From the NCBI GenBank assembly GCA_958439205.1, contig OY288189.1, positions 3,859,001-3,923,000 on the forward strand: a stretch of DNA of 64,000 nt, in the 5' to 3' direction. This document shows, one piece after another, positions 53,125-59,553 of this stretch. This DNA comes from an uncultured Allorhizobium sp. Its GTDB lineage: Bacteria > Pseudomonadota > Alphaproteobacteria > Rhizobiales > Rhizobiaceae. The notes beneath the pieces were generated by a model. That model was given only the letters and a program-made list of their open reading frames with translations, made no database searches and was not told the origin of the DNA. The position numbers were made by a program, and so were the translations under genes. Numbering within the stretch: position 1 is the first letter of the stretch; each line of letters begins with the position of its first letter.

Positions 53125-54969
53125 ATGCTGAATTCGTTGAAGAAAATACCGCTCTCGGTGCAGATGGTGCTCGGGATCGGGATCGCGGTGGCCGCCATAC
53201 AGGCAGGCACCGCAGCCTATGAAATTTCCGCAGAGCGGCTGAGCCTGACGGACAAGGCGGCCATGCGCGGCGACGCTGCACTCGATATGCTCGAGTCCGT
53301 GCATACCCAGGCCATGCTGAACCGCAAGGAAGTCGGCGAGGACGACCCGGCAATCGAGACGCTCGATGGGACGATGGAGCAGTTCTCCAATGCCGGCGGC
53401 AGCGTGAAGATCTGGCTGGTGATGGGCCCGAAGGTCATCGACTTCCAGAGGGCACAAGGAGAGACCGAATTCGAGAGCCCTCGTGATGCGCTCGACCAAC
53501 AGACGATCGACAAGCTGCAGACGCTCAACAGTCTCGAAGGCGAGACTTTCCGCATGACCCGCCCGGTCGTGCTGGGACAGGGCAGTGCCTCCGACGAAAA
53601 GTGCGCGGCCTGTCATACCGCACAGATGAATATTCAGCCGGGAGAGGTCATCGGCGTCTACAGCGCCGAGGTCAATCTCGCCCCGGAACTCGCCGCCTGG
53701 CGCGCCAATGTCTGGACGCGGGTGTGGATGGGCGCCGGCGCGATCGGCCTGATGATCGCACTCGTGGTCGCCATGCTGCGCATCACGGCCATCAACCCGC
53801 TTCGCAACCTGACCCAGGCGACGGAGAAGCTTGCGGGCGGTCAGCTGGACATCGAGATCGAGAACCGCGAACGGCGCGACGAGCTTGGTATAATGGCCCG
53901 AGCGCTCGAAGTCTTCCGTGACAATCTGCGACGCAACAAGGCCCTGGAATCGGAAGCGGACCAGGCTCGGCAAAAGGCCGAGGCGCACCGTCTCGAAGTC
54001 GAGCGCCGCGCCGAAGACGAGGCAGCCGAACGGCTGCGTGTGGCAACGGCCGGCCTTGCCGGAGGGCTTCGTCGTCTCGCGACCGGTGATCTCGCCTTCC
54101 AGATCGAGCAGCCCTTTGCCGAGAGCTTCGAGGCGCTGCGGCATGACTTCAACTCGTCTGTTCGAGAACTTGCAGCCACGATGGACATGATCCGCCAGAC
54201 GGCAGGCATTATCGATGGTGGTAGCGCGACCATCGCCGGTGGCGCACGAGACCTCGCCCGCAGAACCGAAAGCCAGGCGGCATCGCTTGAGCAGACCGCC
54301 GCATCGCTCAAGGAGATTAACGCGACCGTTGCTGCCGCCAACCAGCGGGTGGCGGAAGCGCAGACCGTTGCCAAGAAGGCCAATGGCAGCGCGCTCACCT
54401 CCGGCAAGGTGGTGACCGAGGCGGAAGAGGCGATGCATCGCATCGAGGAAAGCGCCCAGCAGATCTCCAACATCATCGGTGTGATCGACGAGATTGCCTT
54501 CCAGACCAACCTCCTGGCACTGAACGCCGGTGTCGAGGCCGCCCGTGCAGGCGAAGCGGGCAAGGGTTTTGCCGTTGTCGCCCAGGAGGTCCGCGAGCTC
54601 GCCCAGCGATCGGCGAATGCGGCGAAGGAGATCAAGACACTGATCCAGAACTCCACGTCTCAGGTGGAGAACGGCGTGCGTCTCGTGCATGGCACGGGTG
54701 AGACCCTGCTGGAAATCGGTGCGCTGATCCAGACGATGAACGAGCACATGGACGCGATCGCCGACTTCACCCAGGACCAGGCGAGCAATCTGCGCGATAT
54801 CGGCGGGGCGGTCGACACGCTCGACATCGTCACCCAGCAGAACGCACAGGTCTCCGAACAGTCGAGCAATGAAGCAAACAGGCTTGCAACAGAGGCCGGC
54901 TCGCTCAGCCAGATGATCCAGCGTTTCAAGCTGCCATCGACAAGCGACGGACACCGCCGGGCTGCCTGA
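53125..54969 (+). CDS. Chemoreceptor with a periplasmic c-type haem domain
   Basis: From ATG 53125 (GGGAC at good distance), 614 residues. Helix 1 is near 12-32, and a periplasmic domain (about 33-195) has EKCAACHT, a haem c attachment motif CXXCH with Cys160, Cys163 and His164, in a DUF3365/Tll0287-like setting. Helix 2 is near 205-228, then HAMP, and the MCP hairpin with DEIAFQTNLLALNAGVEAARAGEAGKGFAVVAQEVRELAQRSA. Haem-containing receptors sense redox state or a diatomic gas; which one is unknown. It is the second of two tandem receptor genes but their sensor domains are unrelated. Confidence 0.92.
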   Translation: MLNSLKKIPLSVQMVLGIGIAVAAIQAGTAAYEISAERLSLTDKAAMRGDAALDMLESVHTQAMLNRKEVGEDDPAIETLDGTMEQFSNAGGSVKIWLVMGPKVIDFQRAQGETEFESPRDALDQQTIDKLQTLNSLEGETFRMTRPVVLGQGSASDEKCAACHTAQMNIQPGEVIGVYSAEVNLAPELAAWRANVWTRVWMGAGAIGLMIALVVAMLRITAINPLRNLTQATEKLAGGQLDIEIENRERRDELGIMARALEVFRDNLRRNKALESEADQARQKAEAHRLEVERRAEDEAAERLRVATAGLAGGLRRLATGDLAFQIEQPFAESFEALRHDFNSSVRELAATMDMIRQTAGIIDGGSATIAGGARDLARRTESQAASLEQTAASLKEINATVAAANQRVAEAQTVAKKANGSALTSGKVVTEAEEAMHRIEESAQQISNIIGVIDEIAFQTNLLALNAGVEAARAGEAGKGFAVVAQEVRELAQRSANAAKEIKTLIQNSTSQVENGVRLVHGTGETLLEIGALIQTMNEHMDAIADFTQDQASNLRDIGGAVDTLDIVTQQNAQVSEQSSNEANRLATEAGSLSQMIQRFKLPSTSDGHRRAA

Positions 54970-54999
54970 CAGGCGTTACCGTCGGCACATGAAAATGAG

Positions 55000-55031
55000 A
55001 AAGCCCGTGGCTCGCGCCACGGGCTTTCCTT
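55000..55031. terminator. Bidirectional terminator between convergent genes
   Basis: AAAGCCCGTGG-CTCGCG-CCACGGGCTTT is an 11-bp stem with A/T runs on both flanks. It lies between the haem chemoreceptor (plus) and the DUF2188 gene (minus) and could serve both. Confidence 0.9.
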
Positions 55032-55057
55032 TGGCCTGAACTCAAAAACGATCAGGC

Positions 55058-55315
55058 TTACCGGTCGTCTTCGACATCATCGACGACGTCCGTCATGGGG
55101 CGGTCCGCACCGTCCGCATGTTCGTGGATCCACTCACCTTCGGCATTCTGCCAGCTGATTTCGGCGTCGCCATCGGTCAGTTGCTGGGCGCCTGCGGCCT
55201 TGCGGGCTGCAGCCACCGCTTCGTCGTGCGTCGGGTAGGGTTCCGAATAAACGTTGCCCAGACGGTAGGCATAACCTTCGTCATGCTCCACGACGTGATA
55301 GGTCACCTTGACCAT
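55058..55315 (-). CDS. DUF2188 small protein
   Basis: The 85-residue acidic protein begins VKVTYHVVEHDEGYAYRLGN, has PYPTHDEAVAAARKAAGAQQ in the middle and ISWQNAEGEWIHEHADG near the end. This is the DUF2188 pattern. It has no signal or membrane segment and no known function. It follows the DUF883-like gene by eight bases and shares its EcfG-type promoter, so a role in general stress or stationary phase is likely by context. Confidence 0.88.
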   Translation of the reverse strand: MVKVTYHVVEHDEGYAYRLGNVYSEPYPTHDEAVAAARKAAGAQQLTDGDAEISWQNAEGEWIHEHADGADRPMTDVVDDVEDDR

Positions 55316-55323
55316 GGCTGGTC

Positions 55324-55731
55324 TCAGTTCCAGCGCCAGCGGCTGTCTCGGGCCGGAGGCGTGGAGTTCGCGAGCAGGTAGCCGACGACACCGCCGACGA
55401 TACCGAGCGTGATCAGGCCAGCGGAGGTGGCGGCAGCCGGATGACGGCGAACGACGCCAGCGACCGTGTCTGCACCTTCGCGGGCGTAGTCAGCCACGAC
55501 ATGAGCCGTGCGGGTCGCGCCATTGACGACGTCAGACGCGCGGTTGCGGATGTCATCGCGGTCGTAGCCGGTGACGGAAGAGGCCGCGCGGCCTGCTTCA
55601 TCGAGCGCTTCGGAGGCACGATTGCGCACGTTGCGGCTGCTGCGGCCTGCTTCGCGGCTGATCATGTCCTTGAGATCATTCATCTGTTCGCGCAGTTCAC
55701 GCAGTTCTGCCTGGAGGTTGGAAGACGCCAT
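55324..55731 (-). CDS. DUF883/ElaB-like membrane-anchored stress protein
   Basis: The 135-residue protein has an amphipathic helical N-terminal part (SNLQAELRELREQMNDLKDMI), repeated helical segments (NRASEALDEAGRAA and NRASDVVNGATRTA), and one C-terminal membrane helix (AGLITLGIVGGVVGYLLA) after an RRHP turn. This is the architecture of YqjD/ElaB-type proteins, which in E. coli bind ribosomes at the membrane in stationary phase. It heads the operon with DUF2188, and an EcfG promoter lies upstream. Confidence 0.82.
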   Translation of the reverse strand: MASSNLQAELRELREQMNDLKDMISREAGRSSRNVRNRASEALDEAGRAASSVTGYDRDDIRNRASDVVNGATRTAHVVADYAREGADTVAGVVRRHPAAATSAGLITLGIVGGVVGYLLANSTPPARDSRWRWN

Positions 55732-55769
55732 GGTGATACCCTTTCCGTTGTTCGTGTTGTTGCCGAAGA

Positions 55770-55794
55770 AACGTTGCGAATGCCGGATGGTTCC
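55770..55794 (-). promoter_or_regulatory. EcfG-type general stress promoter
   Basis: On the minus strand GGAAC (55790-55794) and CGTT (55770-55773) are separated by 16 bases. This matches the alphaproteobacterial EcfG (sigma of the PhyR-NepR system) consensus GGAAC-N16/17-CGTT. It lies about 40 bases before the DUF883-like start codon. Confidence 0.8.
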
Positions 55795-55823
55795 ATCTGC
55801 AGAATGTCAGAGCGCGTCTGAAA

Positions 55824-55854
55824 CGAAAAACGCCCGGCGCGAGGCACCGGGCGT
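55824..55854 (-). terminator. Rho-independent terminator of sodB
   Basis: Read on the minus strand ACGCCCGG ... CCGGGCGT forms an 8-bp stem followed by TTTTT. It lies 25 bases after the sodB stop. Confidence 0.88.
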
Positions 55855-55878
55855 CGGAAAGCGTCTAATGCTGGACGA

Positions 55879-56481
55879 TTACTTCGTCGCGGCTTCGTAC
55901 ATTTCGAGCACGTAATCCCAGTTGATCAGGCTGTCGACGAAGGCTTCGAGGTACTTCGGACGGGCGTTGCGGTAGTCGATGTAGTAGGAGTGTTCCCAGA
56001 CGTCGACGCCGAGGATCGGGGATGCGCCGTGGATCAGCGGGCTTTCGCCGTTCGGGGTCTTGGAGATTTCGAGCTTGCCGTCCTTGACGGAGAGCCAGGC
56101 CCAGCCGGAGCCGAACTGGGTGGTGCCGGCTGCGACGAAATCGGCCTTGAACTTGTCATAGCCGCCGAGGTCGCTGTCGACTGCAGCCTGCAGCTTGCCC
56201 GGAAGCTTGTTGCCGCCGCCATCCTTCTTCATCCAGTTCCAGAAGTGGATGTGGTTGTAATGCTGGCCTGCATTGTTGAAGAGGCCGGCGTTCTTGCCAT
56301 AGGACTGCTTGACGACTTCTTCCAGCGACAGGCCTTCGAGGCCCGAATCCTTCAGAAGGTTGTTGCCATTGGTCACATAGGCCTGGTGGTGCTTGTCGTG
56401 GTGAAACTCAAGCGTTTCAGCCGACATGAACGGTGCCAGCGAGTCGTAAGCATACGGGAGGGCGGGCAATTCGAAGGCCAT
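55879..56481 (-). CDS. sodB: Superoxide dismutase (Fe/Mn type)
   Basis: The 200-residue enzyme dismutates superoxide in the cytoplasm. Metal ligands are visible in LEFHHDKHHQAYV, the HYNHIHFWNWM stretch and DVWEHSYYIDYRNARPKYLEAF. The GSGWAWLSV segment is present. Metal choice (Fe, Mn or cambialistic) cannot be settled by eye. ATG 56481 begins the family sequence AFELPALPYAYDSL. It faces away from the small exported protein gene and has its own terminator. Confidence 0.97.
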   Translation of the reverse strand: MAFELPALPYAYDSLAPFMSAETLEFHHDKHHQAYVTNGNNLLKDSGLEGLSLEEVVKQSYGKNAGLFNNAGQHYNHIHFWNWMKKDGGGNKLPGKLQAAVDSDLGGYDKFKADFVAAGTTQFGSGWAWLSVKDGKLEISKTPNGESPLIHGASPILGVDVWEHSYYIDYRNARPKYLEAFVDSLINWDYVLEMYEAATK

Positions 56482-56676
56482 GGTGAGATCTCCTTTTGGC
56501 AAATGGATTGCGTTTTGGCAAGTGACGGGAACATAGGTGCGGAACATCGCTCAGGCAACCTTCGCTCTTCCAAAATCCGGCCTTCAAGCGAAAGAAATGT
56601 CTTCCGTTTTTGGACTTGCGCGACTTGGCGTTCCGGCCGACGCTCCGCGCCACAATGCACCCAACCGAGGTTCCCC

Positions 56677-57006
56677 ATGTTCCGTTCCCGCCCGCCTCTC
56701 GCGGCTACCGCGCTCGCCTTGATCACCCTTTCCTCATCGGCATTCGCCTCGTCGGGCGATGCCTGGGACGCGTTTGCCAAGGATGTCGCGGCGAAATGCA
56801 GTGTGCTTGCCGAGGGGCGGATCGAACAGCCGAAGGTGGTCGTCGATCCCTTCGGGACCGAGAGCTACGGCGTGGCGATCCTGACGGGCAAGGCCGTCGG
56901 GGCGGATGCGACAGTCAGCTCGATCTGCGTCTATGACAAGAAGAACCAGACGGCGGAAATCGGCGGCGAGCTGCCGGCCGACCAGGTGACAATTACTGTC
57001 CCTTAA
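56677..57006 (+). CDS. Small exported protein, function unknown
   Basis: The 109-residue protein has a signal peptide (FRSRPPLAATALALITLSSSAFASSG). The mature part of about 84 residues contains CSVLAEGRIEQPKVVVDPFGTESYGVAILTGKA and SSICVYDKKNQTAEIGGELP. Two cysteines may form a disulphide. I recognise it only as a conserved hypothetical protein of rhizobia. It is convergent with the YkgJ gene, with three bases between the stops. Confidence 0.75.
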   Translation: MFRSRPPLAATALALITLSSSAFASSGDAWDAFAKDVAAKCSVLAEGRIEQPKVVVDPFGTESYGVAILTGKAVGADATVSSICVYDKKNQTAEIGGELPADQVTITVP

Positions 57007-57009
57007 GCC

Positions 57010-57351
57010 TCAGGCCTCATAGACCTCCGGCTCCGGCAGGCCGTCGATCGGGAAGCCGAACTCGGCGCGGGCGATCTTGCATTCCTCGTCGCCGGGCATG
57101 CAGGTGCGACAGACATGCGGGCGCACGAGGTAGACGGCGCAGCCGACATGTTTGCCGACCTCGCCGGTCAGTGCCGCGCAGCGTCCATTCTCGTACTTCA
57201 TGCCGCTCTCGTCCTTGGCGATCATCGCTTCGGGGATTGCGGCGATCTCCTCGTCGCTTTCCATGGAAAAGCGCGGCCAGTCTGCGGAATAGGCGCAACA
57301 GGCGCCGCAGGATTGACAGTCGAAGATCTCGGGCGGAGAGGTTTCGAGCAT
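57010..57351 (-). CDS. YkgJ-family cysteine cluster protein
   Basis: The 113-residue protein has the cysteine pattern of the YkgJ/UPF0153 zinc- or iron-chelating family: FDCQSCGACCAYS at the N-terminus, then GRCAAL, HVGCAVY and VRPHVCRTCMPGDEECK. The reaction is unknown; relatives are thought to bind metal. It ends one gene unit that starts with soluble redox-type motifs and follows the MFS gene's opposite end; both lie on the minus strand, with this gene upstream of the MFS gene's stop by four bases. Confidence 0.9.
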   Translation of the reverse strand: MLETSPPEIFDCQSCGACCAYSADWPRFSMESDEEIAAIPEAMIAKDESGMKYENGRCAALTGEVGKHVGCAVYLVRPHVCRTCMPGDEECKIARAEFGFPIDGLPEPEVYEA

Positions 57352-57355
57352 GGGT

Positions 57356-58540
57356 TCAGCGCCTCGCGGCGCGGACGCGCATCAGGTTCATGGCGAAGAA
57401 GCCGGTGAAGCCGAGCATCAGCAGGCCGACAAAGACCGGACCGGCATCGACGGAGATCAGATCCATGGTGAGGCCCGTGCTGCCGGAACCAGCCGCGCTG
57501 CCAATCGCGTAAGCCAGCGCAAAGACGGCGCTGCCAGAGACGAGAAGACCGCCGCGGAAGCGTTCGCCGAGCAGGGTCAGCGCTGCGGTGTAAAGCGAGA
57601 AGCTCGCCGCACCGAGGATCGAGATGGTGATCAGCAGGGCTGCCTGGGACGTCATGAAGGGCAGAAGAAGGAATGCGACAGCGGCGATTGCCGAGCCGGA
57701 AACGGCGATGACGGGCCTCGACAAGCGATCCAAGAGCCAGCCGACGAAGGGCTGGGCAAGGGCCGTCGGCAGGGCCACCATGGTGACGACGAAGGCTGCA
57801 AAATTCTGGCTGTAGCCGCGCTCGACGAAATAGAGCGGGATCATCGAGATCGCCGCGATATCCGAAAAGCCGAAGGCGACGACCATCAGGGTCAGGACCG
57901 GTGCCATTTTCACGAAGGTGAGGAGGCCGCCGGCTTCTGAGGCTTCCGGCTTGGTCTTGGCATAGCGCCCAAGCATGACGGAGGCGAAGGCGACGAGTGC
58001 CACGTAAGCCGCCGTCAGGGCGAAGGCGAAGCCATCCTCAATGCCAACAAGCGGAATGGCAAGAGGGCCGGCGGCAAAGCCTGCACACATGCCGGCGCTA
58101 TAGGCCCCCGACACGCGACCGCGCAGGCGGTCCGGACAGGCGGTGTTCAGCCAAGCTTCGGAGACCGTGTAGATGATGCTGGTGCAGAAGCCGAGCAGGA
58201 AGCGGGCGACGAACCAGACCCAGAGCTGGTCGAAGGCGGAGAATGTGGCAAGGCAGACCGACACCCCGAGCAGCGAGGCGACAATCAGCCGGTCGCCGCG
58301 CATCCTTTGCGTCAGCGCTCCGATCATCAGTGTCGAGGAGGCGAGGCCCAGCGCAAAGACCGAGGCGTTCAAGCCCGCCATGCTGGAGGAGACGCCGCGG
58401 CTTTCGAGGATCAGCGCGATCAGCGGATAGGTGAGCCCCTGCCCCACCGCAAAAGCGGTGACCCCGAGGATGACAACCGCGATCGCTGCCCAGTCGGGCG
58501 CGAAATCGGGTGCGATATCCGTGGTGTGTGCGGTGTGCAT
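57356..58540 (-). CDS. MFS transporter
   Basis: The 394-residue protein has twelve hydrophobic segments. Motifs include TQRMRGDRLIVASLLG after helix 2 and the proline/glycine-rich GYSQNFAAFVVTMVALPTALAQPFVGWLLDRLSRP in the second half, as in YfkF/YcaD-type carriers of the major facilitator superfamily. The substrate is unknown. ATG 58540 begins MHTAHTTDIAPDF; a longer frame upstream lacks features. It is transcribed towards the YkgJ gene, four bases away. Confidence 0.9.
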   Translation of the reverse strand: MHTAHTTDIAPDFAPDWAAIAVVILGVTAFAVGQGLTYPLIALILESRGVSSSMAGLNASVFALGLASSTLMIGALTQRMRGDRLIVASLLGVSVCLATFSAFDQLWVWFVARFLLGFCTSIIYTVSEAWLNTACPDRLRGRVSGAYSAGMCAGFAAGPLAIPLVGIEDGFAFALTAAYVALVAFASVMLGRYAKTKPEASEAGGLLTFVKMAPVLTLMVVAFGFSDIAAISMIPLYFVERGYSQNFAAFVVTMVALPTALAQPFVGWLLDRLSRPVIAVSGSAIAAVAFLLLPFMTSQAALLITISILGAASFSLYTAALTLLGERFRGGLLVSGSAVFALAYAIGSAAGSGSTGLTMDLISVDAGPVFVGLLMLGFTGFFAMNLMRVRAARR

Positions 58541-58628
58541 GGAGCCTCCGAGGCGCGCCTCAGCGCCCGTCGATTGAAGGCCCGGTCTAGCGGGGGGATT
58601 GGGGGAAGTCCAGAGAGGACCGTAGGTG

Positions 58629-59174
58629 TCAGGAGGTCGCCAGTGTCTTGCGTATGGCTGCAACTGGCATGAACAACCTCAGCGGATTCGACGGCAGCGG
58701 CTCAAAGCCGTACCGCAGGTAAAGGGCCTTTCGGCGCTGCACGAGATCCGGATTGCCGTCATCCAGCACGTCCAGAATGACAACAGCGATGCCGATCCGA
58801 TCCGCTGCCTGCACGATCCGCAGCAAAGCGTCGGCAAGCAGATCGCCACCATACCCTTGTCCGGCATATCGCTGGTCCACACCGATCATCGAAATGAAGG
58901 CGGCTGGGATCGCGCCATGGGATGGGCGGGACCGGGCATAGCGTGAGGGCAACTCGGCGAAATCGACAGAATGGGCATTGAGGGCATAGAAGCCGATCAC
59001 ATCGCCGGTCTCAGAGGTCATCACATAGACGCGTGAATTGCCGGCCTTGGCGAGTTTGTTTGCGGTCTTGCGGAAGTAGTTGTCGACGGTTTCGACGCCG
59101 CAGGAAAAACGGTCCCGGTCATGGCGCTCGGGATCGAGCAACTCGATGATGACCGAGTGCCCCTCGTCATTCAT
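58629..59174 (-). CDS. GNAT toxin of a TacA-TacT/AtaRT-like module
   Basis: The 181-residue GNAT protein has the pattern of tRNA-acetylating toxins: HDRDRFSCGVETVDNYFRKTANKLAKAGNSRVYVM at the N-terminus, acetyl-CoA loop MIGVDQRYAGQGYGGDLLADALLRI, and YLRYGFEPLPSNPLRLFMP at the end with the catalytic tyrosine. Such toxins acetylate charged tRNA and stop translation. Its ATG overlaps the stop of the DUF1778 antitoxin gene by four bases, the standard layout. Confidence 0.93.
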   Translation of the reverse strand: MNDEGHSVIIELLDPERHDRDRFSCGVETVDNYFRKTANKLAKAGNSRVYVMTSETGDVIGFYALNAHSVDFAELPSRYARSRPSHGAIPAAFISMIGVDQRYAGQGYGGDLLADALLRIVQAADRIGIAVVILDVLDDGNPDLVQRRKALYLRYGFEPLPSNPLRLFMPVAAIRKTLATS

Positions 59175-59479
59175 TTGCTGATGACGCGCGACTTGTGGCT
59201 GGCGAAGGCCTTTCGCAACGCGTCGGTCGGGGAACGCGGGTTGTCGAGTGCGCCGAAGAAGGCATCGTGATCGATCGGTTGCAGGAGCGTCCGTTCATGG
59301 GCCTCGATGGTCGCAAGCGCCGAGACATAGGCCGCATTCATCGCAAAGGCCGTCTCATCGACACCGCTGATCGCAGCCGCCCGCTGGATCGCCTGTTTGA
59401 CATGCGGCTTGGTGCGAAAGTGCATCCGCTCTGTCGCACGGTCTTCTTTGGTCTGGCTGATGTTCTTGGCAGTGCTCAT
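59171..59479 (-). CDS. DUF1778 ribbon-helix-helix antitoxin (TacA-like)
   Basis: The 102-residue protein has a basic ribbon-helix-helix N-terminal part (RATERMHFRTKPHVKQAIQRAAAISGVDETAFAMNAA, about 19-55). An acidic/flexible C-terminal toxin-binding tail follows (LLQPIDHDAFFGALDNPRSPTDALRKAF). It is the typical DUF1778 antitoxin of GNAT toxins. ATG 59479 lies about 20 bases after the predicted transcription start. It should bind the palindrome covering the promoter. Confidence 0.93.
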   Translation of the reverse strand: MSTAKNISQTKEDRATERMHFRTKPHVKQAIQRAAAISGVDETAFAMNAAYVSALATIEAHERTLLQPIDHDAFFGALDNPRSPTDALRKAFASHKSRVISK

Positions 59480-59504
59480 GATGGCGGCCCTCAAGTCTCG
59501 CCAC

Positions 59505-59534
59505 AAGTGTACGCCGTTTTGGCGTACACTTCAA
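59505..59534 (-). promoter_or_regulatory. TacAT-like operon promoter inside a perfect inverted repeat
   Basis: AAGTGTACGCC (59505-59515) and GGCGTACACTT (59521-59531) are perfect 11-bp arms around GTTTT. On the minus strand TTGAAG (59529-59534) and TACACT (59506-59511) are spaced by 17 bases, so the repeat reaches from the -35 to the -10. Binding of the ribbon-helix-helix antitoxin here would block RNA polymerase. Confidence 0.85.
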
Positions 59535-59553
59535 TCTCGCCGCTGAAGGTGGC

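Noticed and set aside
50878..54954. Two long minus-strand frames (709 and 632 codons) opposite the chemoreceptors
   Set aside because: The plus-strand proteins have membrane helices, HAMP and MCP tips; the opposite frames have none.
56530..56560. EcfG-like promoter before the small exported protein gene
   Set aside because: GGAAC is followed at the right distance by CGCT instead of CGTT, and it lies over 100 bases from the gene.
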